Assembly (NCBI GenBank): GCA_028277405.1
Contig: JANQGH010000042.1
Coordinates: forward strand, 62,001 to 126,000
DNA from: Alphaproteobacteria bacterium
GTDB taxonomy: Bacteria > Pseudomonadota > Alphaproteobacteria > DSM-16000 > Inquilinaceae
Length of the DNA stretch: 64,000 bases
Reading direction: 5' to 3'
The notes beneath the pieces are model-generated. The model ran no database searches and was not told the origin of the DNA. It saw nothing but the letters and a program-made list of their open reading frames with translations. Below are positions 32,704 through 42,919 of the stretch, one piece after another. Both the position numbers and the translations under genes were made by a program. Position 1 is the stretch's first letter. Each line of letters opens with the position of its first letter.

Positions 32704-32990
32704 AGCTTGTCTTCCTGCCGGAAGCCGTCGCCGACATCGATCGGCTGTTCGAGTTCCTGTCGCTGAACAATCCGGTCGCCGCGCAAAAGGCGATGTTGGC
32801 GATTGACGAAGGCATCGCTCTCATCGAAGACAGCCCGTTTCTGGGCATCGAGATGGCCGAAGACGTCAGGTATCGGCAGCTTTTCGTACCGTTTGGCAGG
32901 AGCGCCTACGTTCTGCGCTATCGAATCGATACTGAAACCAACACGTTGGTGGTGGTTCGAGTCTGGCATGGACGCGAACAACGGTTGTAG
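32700..32990 (+). CDS. ParE/RelE-family toxin
   Basis: 96 residues starting with GTG. Fold signatures: KLVFLPEAVADIDRLFEFL, the AIDEGIALIEDSPFLG helix-turn, and the C-terminal strand LVVVRVWHGREQR, which is typical of ParE/RelE stabilisation toxins. ParE types act on gyrase, RelE types on ribosome-bound mRNA; the YR/VW-H-R pattern favours ParE-like, but the target cannot be fixed from sequence. Complete and intact, so probably functional. Confidence 0.8.
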   Translation: MKLVFLPEAVADIDRLFEFLSLNNPVAAQKAMLAIDEGIALIEDSPFLGIEMAEDVRYRQLFVPFGRSAYVLRYRIDTETNTLVVVRVWHGREQRL

Positions 32991-33040
32991 GCAAGCAGCG
33001 CGCGGCGAACTGGGGACTCGATGACTTTGCATTGATCTTA

Positions 33041-33062
33041 CAGTTGGCGGCCAGTTGGCGGC
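33041..33062 (+). repeat. Two tandem copies of an 11-bp repeat
   Basis: CAGTTGGCGGC occurs twice head to tail (33041-33051, 33052-33062) without mismatch, between the toxin gene and the eno leader hairpin. It may be a slipped duplication or a paired protein site. Confidence 0.7.
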
Positions 33063-33092
33063 CCTTCGGCTAGCACAACGCGACCCTCTTGA

Positions 33093-34451
<1,359 letters not shown>

Positions 34452-34482
34452 GCAGGTTGCCGCCAAGGGGAGGGACTGAGAA

Positions 34483-35262
34483 ATGCCGCCACCCATCGTG
34501 TTGATCCATGGCGCTTTTGCCGGCCCGTGGTGCATGGCCGATTTCGCCGGCCATTTCCGCGATCGGGGCTGGACCTGCCACACGCCGGCGCTGCGCTACC
34601 ACGACGCCGATCCGAAGGCGGAGCCCGATCCGCGCCTGGCGGAGATGAGCATCGAGGACTACACCGACGATCTGGCGGACTATGTGGCGGGTCTTGACGA
34701 CAAGCCGATCATCGGCGGACACGCCGTCGGTGCCCTTGTCGCCCAGAAGCTGGCGGTGCGTGGACTGGCCAGCGGCCTTGCCCTGATCAACTCGAACGCC
34801 CCTTGGGGCATGCTGCCCTTCACCGACGATCAGCGTGCCGTCGCCAAGGGCCTGATGCGGGCGGGTGCCTTCTGGGAAGGCCCGATGCGGGTGGAATTCG
34901 ACCTGATGGCGCCCTTTGCCCTCAACAAGCTGGAGCCTGACCAGCAGCACGCGGTCTTCGATCGGCTTGGCGCCGAATCCGGCAATGTCATGTTCGAGAT
35001 GTTCTTCTGGATGTTCGACGACCGAAAGGCGATCGCGGTCGACTATGACAAGGTGACCTGTCCGGTTCTGGTGCTCAGCGGCGCAGAGGACAAGGCCGTG
35101 CCGGCCGTCACGGGGCGGGAGATCGCGAAACGGTACGGGGCAAAGGCGACTTTCCGCGAAGTGCCCGGCCATGCCCACTTCATGTTCATGGAACCGGGGT
35201 GGCAGGAGATCGCGGCGGACTGCGCCGATTGGATCGCCGGGATTTCACGGCCTGAAAGCTGA
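34483..35262 (+). CDS. Alpha/beta-hydrolase-fold protein lacking the nucleophilic Ser
   Basis: 259 residues with a full alpha/beta-hydrolase layout: oxyanion segment IVLIHGAFAGPW at residues 5-16, a helical cap, a candidate acid Asp203 (SGAEDKAVP) and His230/His232 (VPGHAHFMF). The nucleophile elbow reads G79-H80-A81-V82-G83, so Ala (codon GCC, 34723-34725) replaces the usual Ser of G-x-S-x-G. It may be a non-hydrolytic binding protein, or use another residue. It follows eno by 31 bases. Substrate unknown. Confidence 0.82.
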   Translation: MPPPIVLIHGAFAGPWCMADFAGHFRDRGWTCHTPALRYHDADPKAEPDPRLAEMSIEDYTDDLADYVAGLDDKPIIGGHAVGALVAQKLAVRGLASGLALINSNAPWGMLPFTDDQRAVAKGLMRAGAFWEGPMRVEFDLMAPFALNKLEPDQQHAVFDRLGAESGNVMFEMFFWMFDDRKAIAVDYDKVTCPVLVLSGAEDKAVPAVTGREIAKRYGAKATFREVPGHAHFMFMEPGWQEIAADCADWIAGISRPES

Positions 35263-35425
35263 TGTCGGCTGGTCCGGCCTGACGGAACTGTCGACGGCGC
35301 CGACGATGCGATTGGTCATGCTTTGTTCTCTCAGGATAACTCCGGGTCAGGCAATTGATCGCAAACCTTCTGTAACGCGTTGATATTACTTTGACTTGGC
35401 GGCCGATCTGTGATTCATTCTGATC

Positions 35426-35761
35426 ATGATTCGCCGCTCGAAATCGGGCAGGACCCTGTTCAGAACGCTGCTGACATCCGTGATTGGTGTCGGGCTGGTG
35501 GGCTATTTCGCCTATCACACGGTTCAGGGCAATCGCGGCGTGCTGTCGCTGGTGACGCTGATGTCCGAAACGAAAGACGCGAGCGAGACGCTTGCCGAAC
35601 TGCGCGATCAACGGCTGACGCTTGAGGCGCGGGTCAACGCGCTCAGCCCGGCCCATCTCGATCCGGACCTGATGGAAGAACAGGCGCGGTTTGTGCTGAA
35701 TGCCGCGCGCGAGGATGAGTTGGTTTTGTTCTTCGACCAGGACGAGCCAGCGGCGGAGTAG
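35426..35761 (+). CDS. ftsB: FtsB/DivIC-family cell division protein
   Basis: Bitopic septum protein that links FtsQ and FtsL in the divisome. 111 residues: a basic N-terminus, one helix at about 15-30 (LLTSVIGVGLVGYFAYHTVQ), then a coiled coil at about 40-75 (SETLAELRDQRLTLEARVNAL). The end holds MEEQARFVLNAAREDELVLF, typical of alphaproteobacterial 'septum formation initiator' proteins located between eno and pdhA. TTGACT at 35391 could be its -35, but the matching -10 is poor. A terminator follows. Confidence 0.85.
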   Translation: MIRRSKSGRTLFRTLLTSVIGVGLVGYFAYHTVQGNRGVLSLVTLMSETKDASETLAELRDQRLTLEARVNALSPAHLDPDLMEEQARFVLNAAREDELVLFFDQDEPAAE

Positions 35762-35782
35762 CAACCCGACATCGCGCCCTTA

Positions 35783-35811
35783 GGACCGGCCGGTTGGCTG
35801 GTCCACCTTTT
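35783..35811 (+). terminator. Terminator after ftsB
   Basis: Stem GGACCGGCC (35783-35791) and GGCTGGTCC (35796-35804), 9 bp with one G-U pair and loop GGTT, followed by ACC and TTTT (35808-35811). It separates ftsB from the PDH operon. Confidence 0.75.
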
Positions 35812-35904
35812 GATCGGCTGCAGTCGCCTTCTTTTTCTCGTATGGCGACCCTCTTGCTTGCCATTTAAGACCAAGCCATGTAGCACTCTCAATACTGCCG
35901 CCCG

Positions 35905-35910
35905 TATAAT
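35905..35910 (+). promoter_or_regulatory. Candidate -10 box of the PDH operon
   Basis: A perfect TATAAT in the 215-base gap between ftsB and pdhA, about 67 bases before the pdhA start. No good -35 lies at 16-18 bases and there is no TG extension, so an activator may be needed. A short hairpin, TAAGC-GG-GCTTA (35913-35924), lies at the expected transcription start. Confidence 0.38.
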
Positions 35911-35976
35911 CTTAAGCGGGCTTAGTATCTTCGAGGCCGATCGGTTCGGTTGGCGCATGCAATTTGGGAGGGGCGG

Positions 35977-36987
35977 GTGGCAACCACGAGACGCCGCAGC
36001 ACCAAATCAAAAACGTCCAAGCCGAAAGCCAGCAAGGAAGACTTGCTGCATTACTACCGCGAAATGCTGATGATCCGCCGCTTCGAGGAAAAGGCGGGCC
36101 AGCTTTACGGCATGGGGCTGATCGGCGGATTCTGCCACCTCTATATCGGTCAAGAGGCCGTGGTGATCGGCATGCAGGCCGCGCATCGGGCCGAGGACAC
36201 GGTGATCACCGCCTACCGCGACCATGGCCACATGCTGGCCTGCGGCATGGACCCCAAGGGCGTGATGGCCGAACTGACCGGCCGGTCCGGCGGCTATTCG
36301 CGCGGCAAGGGGGGCTCGATGCACATGTTCAGCCGCGAGAAAAACTTCTTCGGCGGCCACGGCATCGTCGGGTCCCAGGTATCGCTGGGCACTGGCCTGG
36401 GCTTCGCGCACAAATACCGCGAGGATGGCGGCGTGGCGGCGGTCTATATGGGCGACGGCGCGGTCAATCAGGGTCAGGTCTACGAGAGCTTCAACATGGC
36501 GGCGCTGTGGAAGCTGCCGGTGGTCTATGTGATCGAGAACAACCGCTACGGCATGGGCACCTCGGTCGCCCGCGCGTCGGCCAAGACCGAGCTTTACGAT
36601 CGCGGCCACGCCTACGGCATCCCCGGTAAGCAGATCGATGGCATGGATGTGCTGGCGGTGAAGGAAGCGGCCGAAGAGGCGCAGGCTCATGCGCGCACGG
36701 ACGGGCCCTACATATTGGAGATGATGACCTACCGGTATCGCGGCCACTCCATGTCCGACCCGGCCAAGTATCGGACCAAGGAAGAGGTCGCCAAGTTCCG
36801 CGAACAGCAAGACCCGATCGACAATGTCAAAAAGCTGTTGATCGATGCCGGCGATACCAGCGAGGACGATCTGAAGGCGATCGACAAGAAGGTCCGCGGC
36901 GTGATCAACGAGGCCGCCGAGTTCGCCCAGTCGAGCCCGGAGCCCGATCCGTCCGAACTGTGGACCGACGTCCTGCTCGAGGCCTGA
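35977..36987 (+). CDS. pdhA: Pyruvate dehydrogenase E1 component, alpha subunit
   Basis: With PdhB, decarboxylates pyruvate and loads acetyl groups on lipoate. Thiamine-diphosphate motif [15 protein letters not shown] ending at VYVIENN; phosphorylation-loop-like [20 protein letters not shown] 35977 is chosen because GGGAGG lies 5 bases upstream, giving 336 residues; the TTG at 35950 is an alternative. The N-terminal 20 residues are Lys/Ser/Thr-rich. First gene of pdhA-pdhB-pdhC-cupin-lpdA. Confidence 0.95.
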   Translation: MATTRRRSTKSKTSKPKASKEDLLHYYREMLMIRRFEEKAGQLYGMGLIGGFCHLYIGQEAVVIGMQAAHRAEDTVITAYRDHGHMLACGMDPKGVMAELTGRSGGYSRGKGGSMHMFSREKNFFGGHGIVGSQVSLGTGLGFAHKYREDGGVAAVYMGDGAVNQGQVYESFNMAALWKLPVVYVIENNRYGMGTSVARASAKTELYDRGHAYGIPGKQIDGMDVLAVKEAAEEAQAHARTDGPYILEMMTYRYRGHSMSDPAKYRTKEEVAKFREQQDPIDNVKKLLIDAGDTSEDDLKAIDKKVRGVINEAAEFAQSSPEPDPSELWTDVLLEA

Positions 36988-37048
36988 TCCAAGGCACCAC
37001 CGAAAGCGCCGCTGCCAAACGGCCGATATTGCGGAGGAATTCCCCCCG

Positions 37049-38440
37049 ATGCCCATCGAAGTGCTGATGCCGGCCCTGTCGCCGACCATGACGGAAGGAA
37101 CGCTGGCGAAATGGGTCAAGAAAGAAGGCGACGCGGTCTCGTCCGGCGATGTCATCGCCGAGATCGAGACCGATAAGGCGACCATGGAGGTCGAGGCCGT
37201 CGATGAAGGCGTGCTCGGCAAGATCCTGATCGATGAGGGTGCGGAGGAGGTGCCGGTCAACACGCCCATCGCGCTGTTGCTGGAGGAGGGTGAGGACGCG
37301 TCGGCGCTGGACGCTGCGCCTGCCGCTCCCGCGGCTGCAGCGGCGCCCGAAGCCCCGGCTCCAGCAGCGGAGGCGCCTCCGCCTGCCGCGCGAGAGGTCG
37401 CGCCGGCAGCACCGGTCAGCGCGGTGCCGTCGACGGACGAGGACCGCTTCTTCGACAAGACGAAGACCCAGACCGTGCGCGAGGCCCTGCGCGACGCCAT
37501 GGCCGAGGAAATGCGCCGCGACGAAAACGTCTTCCTGATGGGCGAGGAAGTCGCGGAATATCAGGGCGCGTACAAGGTCAGCCAGGGCTTGCTGGAGGAA
37601 TTCAGCGCCAGGCGCGTGATCGACACGCCGATCACCGAGCATGGCTTCACCGGCCTCGGCGTCGGCGCGGCCTTGGCGGGCCTCAAGCCCATCGTCGAAT
37701 TCATGACCTTCAACTTCGCCATGCAGGCGATCGATCACATCATCAACTCGGCCGCCAAGACGCTCTATATGTCCGGCGGGCAGATGGGCGCGCCCATCGT
37801 ATTCCGAGGACCCAACGGGGCCGCCGCCCGGGTCGCGGCCCAGCACAGCCAGTGCTACGCCAGCTGGTATGCCCACTGCCCGGGGCTGAAGGTGGTTTCG
37901 CCCTGGTCCGCGGCGGACGCCAAGGGCCTGCTGAAATCCGCCATCCGCGACCCCAACCCGGTCGTCTTCCTGGAGAACGAGATCCTCTACGGCCAGAGCT
38001 TCGAGGTGCCGGAGGACGAGGACTTCACCATCCCGATCGGCCGCGCCAAGGTGGTTCGTGCCGGCGCCGACGTCACCATCACCGCGCATTCGATCATGGT
38101 CGGCAAGGCCATGGAGGCAGCGGAGGCCCTGGCGGGCGAGGGGGTCGATGCCGAGATCATCGATCTGCGTACGATCCGCCCACTGGATGTCGGCACCGTC
38201 GTTGAGTCCGTGAAGAAGACCAACCGGCTGGTCAATGTCGAGGAAGGCTGGCCGTTCGCCGGCATCGGCTCGGAGCTGGCCGCGACCATGATGGAACACG
38301 CCTTCGATTATCTGGATGCCCCGGTGGCGCGGGTTGCCGGTGCGGACGTGCCGATGCCCTACGCGGCCAATCTGGAGGCCTTAGCCTTGCCCCAGGTCGC
38401 CGACATCGTCGAGGCGGCCAAGGCCGTCAGCTACCGGTAA
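37049..38440 (+). CDS. pdhB: Pyruvate dehydrogenase E1 component, beta subunit with N-terminal lipoyl domain
   Basis: 463 residues. Residues 1-80 are a lipoyl domain with the modified Lys in [17 protein letters not shown] Pro/Ala linker follows (about 92-130). The E1 beta domain (about 140-463) has [48 protein letters not shown] and [16 protein letters not shown] lipoyl domain on E1 beta is a known alphaproteobacterial feature. SD GGAGG precedes the ATG. The lipoyl domain is nearly the same as that of PdhC. Confidence 0.96.
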   Translation: MPIEVLMPALSPTMTEGTLAKWVKKEGDAVSSGDVIAEIETDKATMEVEAVDEGVLGKILIDEGAEEVPVNTPIALLLEEGEDASALDAAPAAPAAAAAPEAPAPAAEAPPPAAREVAPAAPVSAVPSTDEDRFFDKTKTQTVREALRDAMAEEMRRDENVFLMGEEVAEYQGAYKVSQGLLEEFSARRVIDTPITEHGFTGLGVGAALAGLKPIVEFMTFNFAMQAIDHIINSAAKTLYMSGGQMGAPIVFRGPNGAAARVAAQHSQCYASWYAHCPGLKVVSPWSAADAKGLLKSAIRDPNPVVFLENEILYGQSFEVPEDEDFTIPIGRAKVVRAGADVTITAHSIMVGKAMEAAEALAGEGVDAEIIDLRTIRPLDVGTVVESVKKTNRLVNVEEGWPFAGIGSELAATMMEHAFDYLDAPVARVAGADVPMPYAANLEALALPQVADIVEAAKAVSYR

Positions 38441-38461
38441 CGCCGCGAAGGAGGGGAAGTC

Positions 38462-39814
38462 ATGCCCATCAAGATCCTGATGCCGGCGCTGTCGCCGACC
38501 ATGACCGAAGGCAATCTGGCCACCTGGCACAAGAAGGAAGGCGACGCCGTCGAGATCGGCGACGTGATCGCCGAGATCGAAACCGACAAGGCGACCATGG
38601 AGGTCGAGGCGGTGGACGAGGGCGTGCTGGGCAGGATTGTCGTGCCCGAGGGCGCTGAAGAGGTGCCGGTCAACGCCGTCATTGCCGTGATGCTGGAGGA
38701 GGGCGAGGACGCCTCTGCCCTTGACGCCGTTGATGTAGACGGCGCGCCAGCGGCGCCGGCCGAAGCGCCAGCACCGGAACCGGCCGAAACGCCAACGGCT
38801 CAAACGCCGGCAGCGCCCCAGCCGGTGGCCGCGGCTCCGGCGCCAGCTCCGGCGACGAAGTCAGCCGATGGCGCACGTATCTTTGCCAGCCCGTTGGCGC
38901 GTCGCATGGCGGGCCAAGAGGGCCTCGATCTCGGCCAGATCGCCGGCACAGGGCCGCACGGCCGGATCGTCAAGAGCGATATCGAAGCCGCGATCGCGTC
39001 GGGCACGGGCAAGACGCTGGCGGCCGAAGTGGTCGCCCCGGCGCCTGCGCCGGCAGCCGCCAAGCCCGCACCGGCACCGGCCGCCGCCGGGCCAGACGCC
39101 AAGGCCTTGGCGGACGCCTACGGCATTCCGTACACGGAGGTCAAAAACTCCGGCGTGCGCAAGGTGGTCGCGCGCCGCCTGACGGAATCCAAGCAGACCG
39201 TCCCGCACTTCTATCTGACGGTGGCCTGCGAACTGGATGCCTTGCTGGCCCTACGCAAGGACCTGAACGCCAAGGGCGAGGCGTCAGGCGTGAAGCTGTC
39301 GGTCAACGATCTGATCATCAAGGCGGCCGCCTTGGCCTTGCGCCGGGTACCGGCGGCCAACGCGTCTTGGACCGATGAGGCGATCTTGATGTACGACCGG
39401 GTCGACGTCTCCGTTGCCGTCGCCACCGACGGCGGCCTGATCACCCCGATCGTCAAGGATGCCGACCGCAAGGGCCTGGGCACCATCTCTTCGGAGATGA
39501 AGGACCTGGCCGGTCGCGCCCGCGAGGGCAAGCTGAAGCCCGAGGAATTCCAGGGCGGCACGTTCTCGATTTCCAATCTCGGCATGTACGGGATCAAGGA
39601 GTTCGCGGCGATCATCAACCCGCCCCAAGGCTGCATCCTGGCGATCGGTGCCGGCGCCCAGCAGCCCGTCGTCAAGGATGGCGCGGTCGCCATCGCGACC
39701 ATGATGAACGCGACCTTGTCGGTCGATCACCGGGTCGTCGACGGGGCGGTGGGCGCGGAGTATCTGGCGGCCTTCAAAACGCTGATCGAGGACCCCATCT
39801 CGATGATGCTGTAA
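38462..39814 (+). CDS. pdhC: Dihydrolipoamide acetyltransferase (PDH E2)
   Basis: Core of the PDH complex; moves acetyl from lipoate to CoA. Domains in order: one lipoyl domain (1-80, [16 protein letters not shown]), Pro/Ala linker, peripheral subunit-binding domain (about 138-172, ASPLARRMAGQEGLDLGQIA), second linker, and the catalytic domain (about 225-450) with the active-site pattern SVDHRVVDGAVGAEYL. 450 residues. SD GGAGGGGAAG before ATG. The cupin gene follows after 12 bases. Confidence 0.96.
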   Translation: MPIKILMPALSPTMTEGNLATWHKKEGDAVEIGDVIAEIETDKATMEVEAVDEGVLGRIVVPEGAEEVPVNAVIAVMLEEGEDASALDAVDVDGAPAAPAEAPAPEPAETPTAQTPAAPQPVAAAPAPAPATKSADGARIFASPLARRMAGQEGLDLGQIAGTGPHGRIVKSDIEAAIASGTGKTLAAEVVAPAPAPAAAKPAPAPAAAGPDAKALADAYGIPYTEVKNSGVRKVVARRLTESKQTVPHFYLTVACELDALLALRKDLNAKGEASGVKLSVNDLIIKAAALALRRVPAANASWTDEAILMYDRVDVSVAVATDGGLITPIVKDADRKGLGTISSEMKDLAGRAREGKLKPEEFQGGTFSISNLGMYGIKEFAAIINPPQGCILAIGAGAQQPVVKDGAVAIATMMNATLSVDHRVVDGAVGAEYLAAFKTLIEDPISMML

Positions 39815-39826
39815 GGAGGCTCCCCC

Positions 39827-40189
39827 TTGGAAAAGGTCTCCATCGCCGACAAGCTCGCCCTGATCGACAAGCCATGGACGCCGAAGATCGTCGGTGAGGT
39901 CGACGATTTCGACGTCAAGCTGGCCTGGCTCGAGGGCGACTTCATCTGGCACAGCCACGCCGACGAGGACGAGCTGTTCCTCGTCATCGAAGGCACGTTG
40001 CGCATGGACTTTCGCGACCGGCAAGTGACGGTCGAGAAGGGCGAGTTCATCGTCGTACCCCACGGCGTGGAACACCGGCCGCACGCCGACGGACGGTGCG
40101 GCGTGTTGTTGTTTGAGCGGAAGGGTCTGCTGAATACCGGAGATGGCCCGACCAGTGAGCTCACGGTAGAGAGCCCGGAAAGGATCTAA
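39827..40189 (+). CDS. Cupin-domain protein inside the PDH operon
   Basis: 120-residue single-domain cupin. First motif WHSHADEDELFLVIEGTLRM (His-x-His and Glu for metal), second motif VPHGVEHRPHAD. It starts with TTG, strongly supported by TAAGGAGG 8 bases upstream (39812-39819); no ATG is available. It lies between pdhC and lpdA and 4 bases from lpdA, so it is co-transcribed. Function unknown; a metabolite-binding or small dioxygenase-like role is possible. Confidence 0.85.
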   Translation: MEKVSIADKLALIDKPWTPKIVGEVDDFDVKLAWLEGDFIWHSHADEDELFLVIEGTLRMDFRDRQVTVEKGEFIVVPHGVEHRPHADGRCGVLLFERKGLLNTGDGPTSELTVESPERI

Positions 40190-40193
40190 TCTG

Positions 40194-41594
40194 ATGGCCG
40201 ACACCAAGTTCGACCTGATCGTCATCGGCTCCGGCCCCGGCGGTTATGTCGCCGCCATTCGCGCCAGCCAGCTCGGCATGAAGACGGCGGTGGTCGAAAG
40301 CGAGCATCTCGGTGGCATCTGCCTGAACTGGGGCTGTATCCCGACCAAGGCGCTGCTGCGCTCGTCGGAGATCTACACGCTGCTGCACCATCTCGACCAG
40401 TTCGGCTTTTCCGCCAAGGACATCAGCTTCGATGTCGACAAGGTGGTCAAGCGCAGCCGCAAGGTCGCGGGCCAGCTTTCCGGCGGCGTGAAGATGCTGC
40501 TGAAGAAGAACAAGATCACCGTGTTCGACGGCTATGGCCGTCTGGCCGGCGGCGGCAAGGTCGCGGTCGAAGGCAAGGACGGTAAGGCGCAGACCTTGGA
40601 GGCCAAGAACATCATCGTCGCCACCGGCGCCCGGGCGCGCTCGCTGCCGGGCATGGAGCCGGACGGCAAGCTGATCTGGACCTACAAGGAAGCCATGGTG
40701 CCGCCGGATATCCCCAAGCGCTTGCTGGTCATCGGCTCCGGCGCCATTGGCATAGAGTTCGCCAGCTTCTTCAACGCTCTCGGCTCGCAGGTGACTGTCG
40801 TCGAGATGCTCGATCGCATCCTGCCGGTCGAGGACGAGGAGATCTCGGCCTTCGCCAAGAAGTCGTTCGAAAAGCAGGGCATCCGCATCGTTACTGGCGC
40901 CAAGACCGAAAAGCTCGACAAGGGCGCATCGACGGTCAAGGCAACCATCGACGCGGGCGGCAAGAAAGAGACGATCGAGGTCGATCGCGTGATCCTGGCC
41001 GTCGGCATTACCGGCAACATCGAGGATGTCGGTCTCGACAAGACCAAGGTCAAAACCGATCGCGGCCACATCGTGGTTGATCAATGGCTGCAGACCGACG
41101 AGCCGGGTGTCTATGCCATCGGCGACGTTGTCGGGCCCCCCTGGCTCGCCCACAAGGCCAGCCATGAAGGCGTCATCTGCGTCGAGAAGATCGCCGGCGT
41201 CGAGGGCGTGCATCCGCTGGACACCTCGAACGTGCCCGGCTGCACCTACTGTTCGCCCCAGGTCGCAAGCGTCGGCCTGACCGAGGCCAAGGCCAAGGCG
41301 GCCGGGCACGAGGTCAAGGTTGGCCGGTTCCCGTACATCGGCAACGGCAAGGCGATCGCGCTGGGCGAGCCGGAAGGGCTGATCAAGACCGTGTTCGACG
41401 CCAAGACCGGCGAATTGCTGGGCGCCCACATGATCGGGGCGGAGGTCACGGAGTTGATCCAGGGCTACGGCATCGCCAAGACGCTGGAGACGACGGAGCA
41501 GGAACTGATGCACACCATCTTCCCGCACCCGACGCTCAGCGAAACCATGCACGAGAGCGTTCTCGATGCCTATGGCCGTGTCATTCACATATAG
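40194..41594 (+). CDS. lpdA: Dihydrolipoamide dehydrogenase (E3)
   Basis: FAD enzyme that reoxidises dihydrolipoamide with NAD. FAD site VIGSGPGGYVAAIRASQLG; redox-active disulfide in GGICLNWGCIPTKALL; NAD site LVIGSGAIGIEFASFFNALG; C-terminal His-Glu pair in HTIFPHPTLSETMHE. 466 residues. As the last gene of the PDH set it most likely serves PDH, and may serve other 2-oxoacid complexes too. Confidence 0.97.
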   Translation: MADTKFDLIVIGSGPGGYVAAIRASQLGMKTAVVESEHLGGICLNWGCIPTKALLRSSEIYTLLHHLDQFGFSAKDISFDVDKVVKRSRKVAGQLSGGVKMLLKKNKITVFDGYGRLAGGGKVAVEGKDGKAQTLEAKNIIVATGARARSLPGMEPDGKLIWTYKEAMVPPDIPKRLLVIGSGAIGIEFASFFNALGSQVTVVEMLDRILPVEDEEISAFAKKSFEKQGIRIVTGAKTEKLDKGASTVKATIDAGGKKETIEVDRVILAVGITGNIEDVGLDKTKVKTDRGHIVVDQWLQTDEPGVYAIGDVVGPPWLAHKASHEGVICVEKIAGVEGVHPLDTSNVPGCTYCSPQVASVGLTEAKAKAAGHEVKVGRFPYIGNGKAIALGEPEGLIKTVFDAKTGELLGAHMIGAEVTELIQGYGIAKTLETTEQELMHTIFPHPTLSETMHESVLDAYGRVIHI

Positions 41595-41609
41595 GCAACG
41601 ACACGGGCC

Positions 41610-41843
41610 ATGGCGCTGACGTTTGAGCAGCGACTGAGGCGCTGGTGGCATTGGTCGTTGCTGGTGATCACCGGCGGCGGTGCAATTGTCGCCTTTCGCC
41701 TGGCCTATACCTTTTGGGAAACGGCTGGCGAAGAAGAGTCGGGTGCGATCTGGTACGTCGCCGGCGCGATCGTGATCGCGGGTGGCCTGTACCTGCTGTG
41801 GCAGGCCTGGCTCTGCATCCGACGTTTGAGGGCGCCGCCGTGA
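41610..41843 (+). CDS. Small two-helix membrane protein, unknown function
   Basis: 77 residues with helices at about 13-33 and 45-66 (AIWYVAGAIVIAGGLYLLW) and charged ends: RLRRWWH before helix 1, an acidic TAGEEESG loop between helices, and RRLRAP at the end. By the positive-inside rule both ends face the cytoplasm. It starts 15 bases after lpdA on the same strand, so it may be read with the PDH operon. No family recognised. Confidence 0.6.
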   Translation: MALTFEQRLRRWWHWSLLVITGGGAIVAFRLAYTFWETAGEEESGAIWYVAGAIVIAGGLYLLWQAWLCIRRLRAPP

Positions 41844-41872
41844 CCGCGCGCGACGGATTGCCACGATCCGCC

Positions 41873-41901
41873 TTGGTGAAAGACCCTGCGCGACCTAAAT
41901 T
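41873..41901 (+). promoter_or_regulatory. Candidate promoter for lipA
   Basis: TTGGTG (41873-41878), 17-base spacer, TAAATT (41896-41901). Only 3/6 and 4/6 matches, but the spacing is ideal and the -10 stands out in GC-rich DNA, about 35 bases before the lipA ATG. Confidence 0.35.
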
Positions 41902-41935
41902 GCACATAACCAGTCTTTGAAGAACTGACGGACCC

Positions 41936-42919
41936 ATGCCCATCGCCCCCGACCGGGTGCGCCACCCGGAAAAAGCGCACCGCACCGACAACCCAATCCA
42001 GCGCAAGCCGCCCTGGATCAGGGTCAGGGCGCCCGTGTCGAAGGAGTATCACGACACGCGCGAACTGATGCGCCGGCTGCAGTTGAACACGGTTTGCGAA
42101 GAGGCGGCCTGCCCGAATATCGGTGAGTGCTGGTCGAAGGGGCATGCAACGGTGATGATCTTGGGTGCCGTCTGCACCCGGGCGTGCGCCTTCTGCAATG
42201 TGGCCACCGGTCGGCCGGACCAACTCGATCCGCACGAGCCACGCCATGTCGCCGAGGCCTGTGGCGCGCTAGGCTTGAACCATATCGTGGTGACGTCGGT
42301 CGATCGGGATGATCTGGATGATGGCGGCGCCGGGCACTTCGCCGAGACGATCCGCGAGATCCGCCAGGCGTCGCCCGACACGACGATCGAAATCCTGACG
42401 CCCGACTTTAAAGGCAAGTCCGGAGCCGTTGAAATCGTTAGCGATGCCAGGCCCGACGTCTTCAACCACAATCTTGAGACCGTGCCGCGCCTCTACCCGT
42501 CGATCCGGCCCGGTGCGCGCTATTTCACCTCGCTTAGCCTGCTGGCACGGGCCAAGGAGCTGGACCCGTCGGTGTTCACCAAGTCCGGCTTGATGGTCGG
42601 TCTCGGCGAGACGGCGGAGGAGGTCTATCAGGTGATGGACGATCTGCGGTCTGCTGATGTCGATTTCCTGACCATCGGCCAGTATTTGCAGCCGACACCC
42701 AAGCACGCCGCGGTCGACCGGTTCGTGCCGCCGGATGAGTTCCAGGCGTACGAAAAGGTCGCGCGGGGCAAGGGTTTCCTGATGGTCTCGGCGTCGCCAC
42801 TGACCCGCTCATCCTACTTGGCTGGCGACGATTTCGAGCAGTTGCGGGCTGCGCGCGAGGCCCATCTGGCCGGGATGGGTAATCTGAACCTGGTCGCGAT
42901 GGCGGCCGAGAGCGCCTGA
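41936..42919 (+). CDS. lipA: Lipoyl synthase (radical SAM)
   Basis: Inserts two sulfurs into protein-bound octanoate to make lipoate, needed by the PDH complex encoded upstream. Auxiliary cluster Cys pattern in [13 protein letters not shown]; radical-SAM CxxxCxxC in [16 protein letters not shown]-terminal [13 protein letters not shown] holds the conserved Ser. 327 residues. The stop shares a base with the coq10 start (TGATG). lipB is not in the window. Confidence 0.96.
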   Translation: MPIAPDRVRHPEKAHRTDNPIQRKPPWIRVRAPVSKEYHDTRELMRRLQLNTVCEEAACPNIGECWSKGHATVMILGAVCTRACAFCNVATGRPDQLDPHEPRHVAEACGALGLNHIVVTSVDRDDLDDGGAGHFAETIREIRQASPDTTIEILTPDFKGKSGAVEIVSDARPDVFNHNLETVPRLYPSIRPGARYFTSLSLLARAKELDPSVFTKSGLMVGLGETAEEVYQVMDDLRSADVDFLTIGQYLQPTPKHAAVDRFVPPDEFQAYEKVARGKGFLMVSASPLTRSSYLAGDDFEQLRAAREAHLAGMGNLNLVAMAAESA

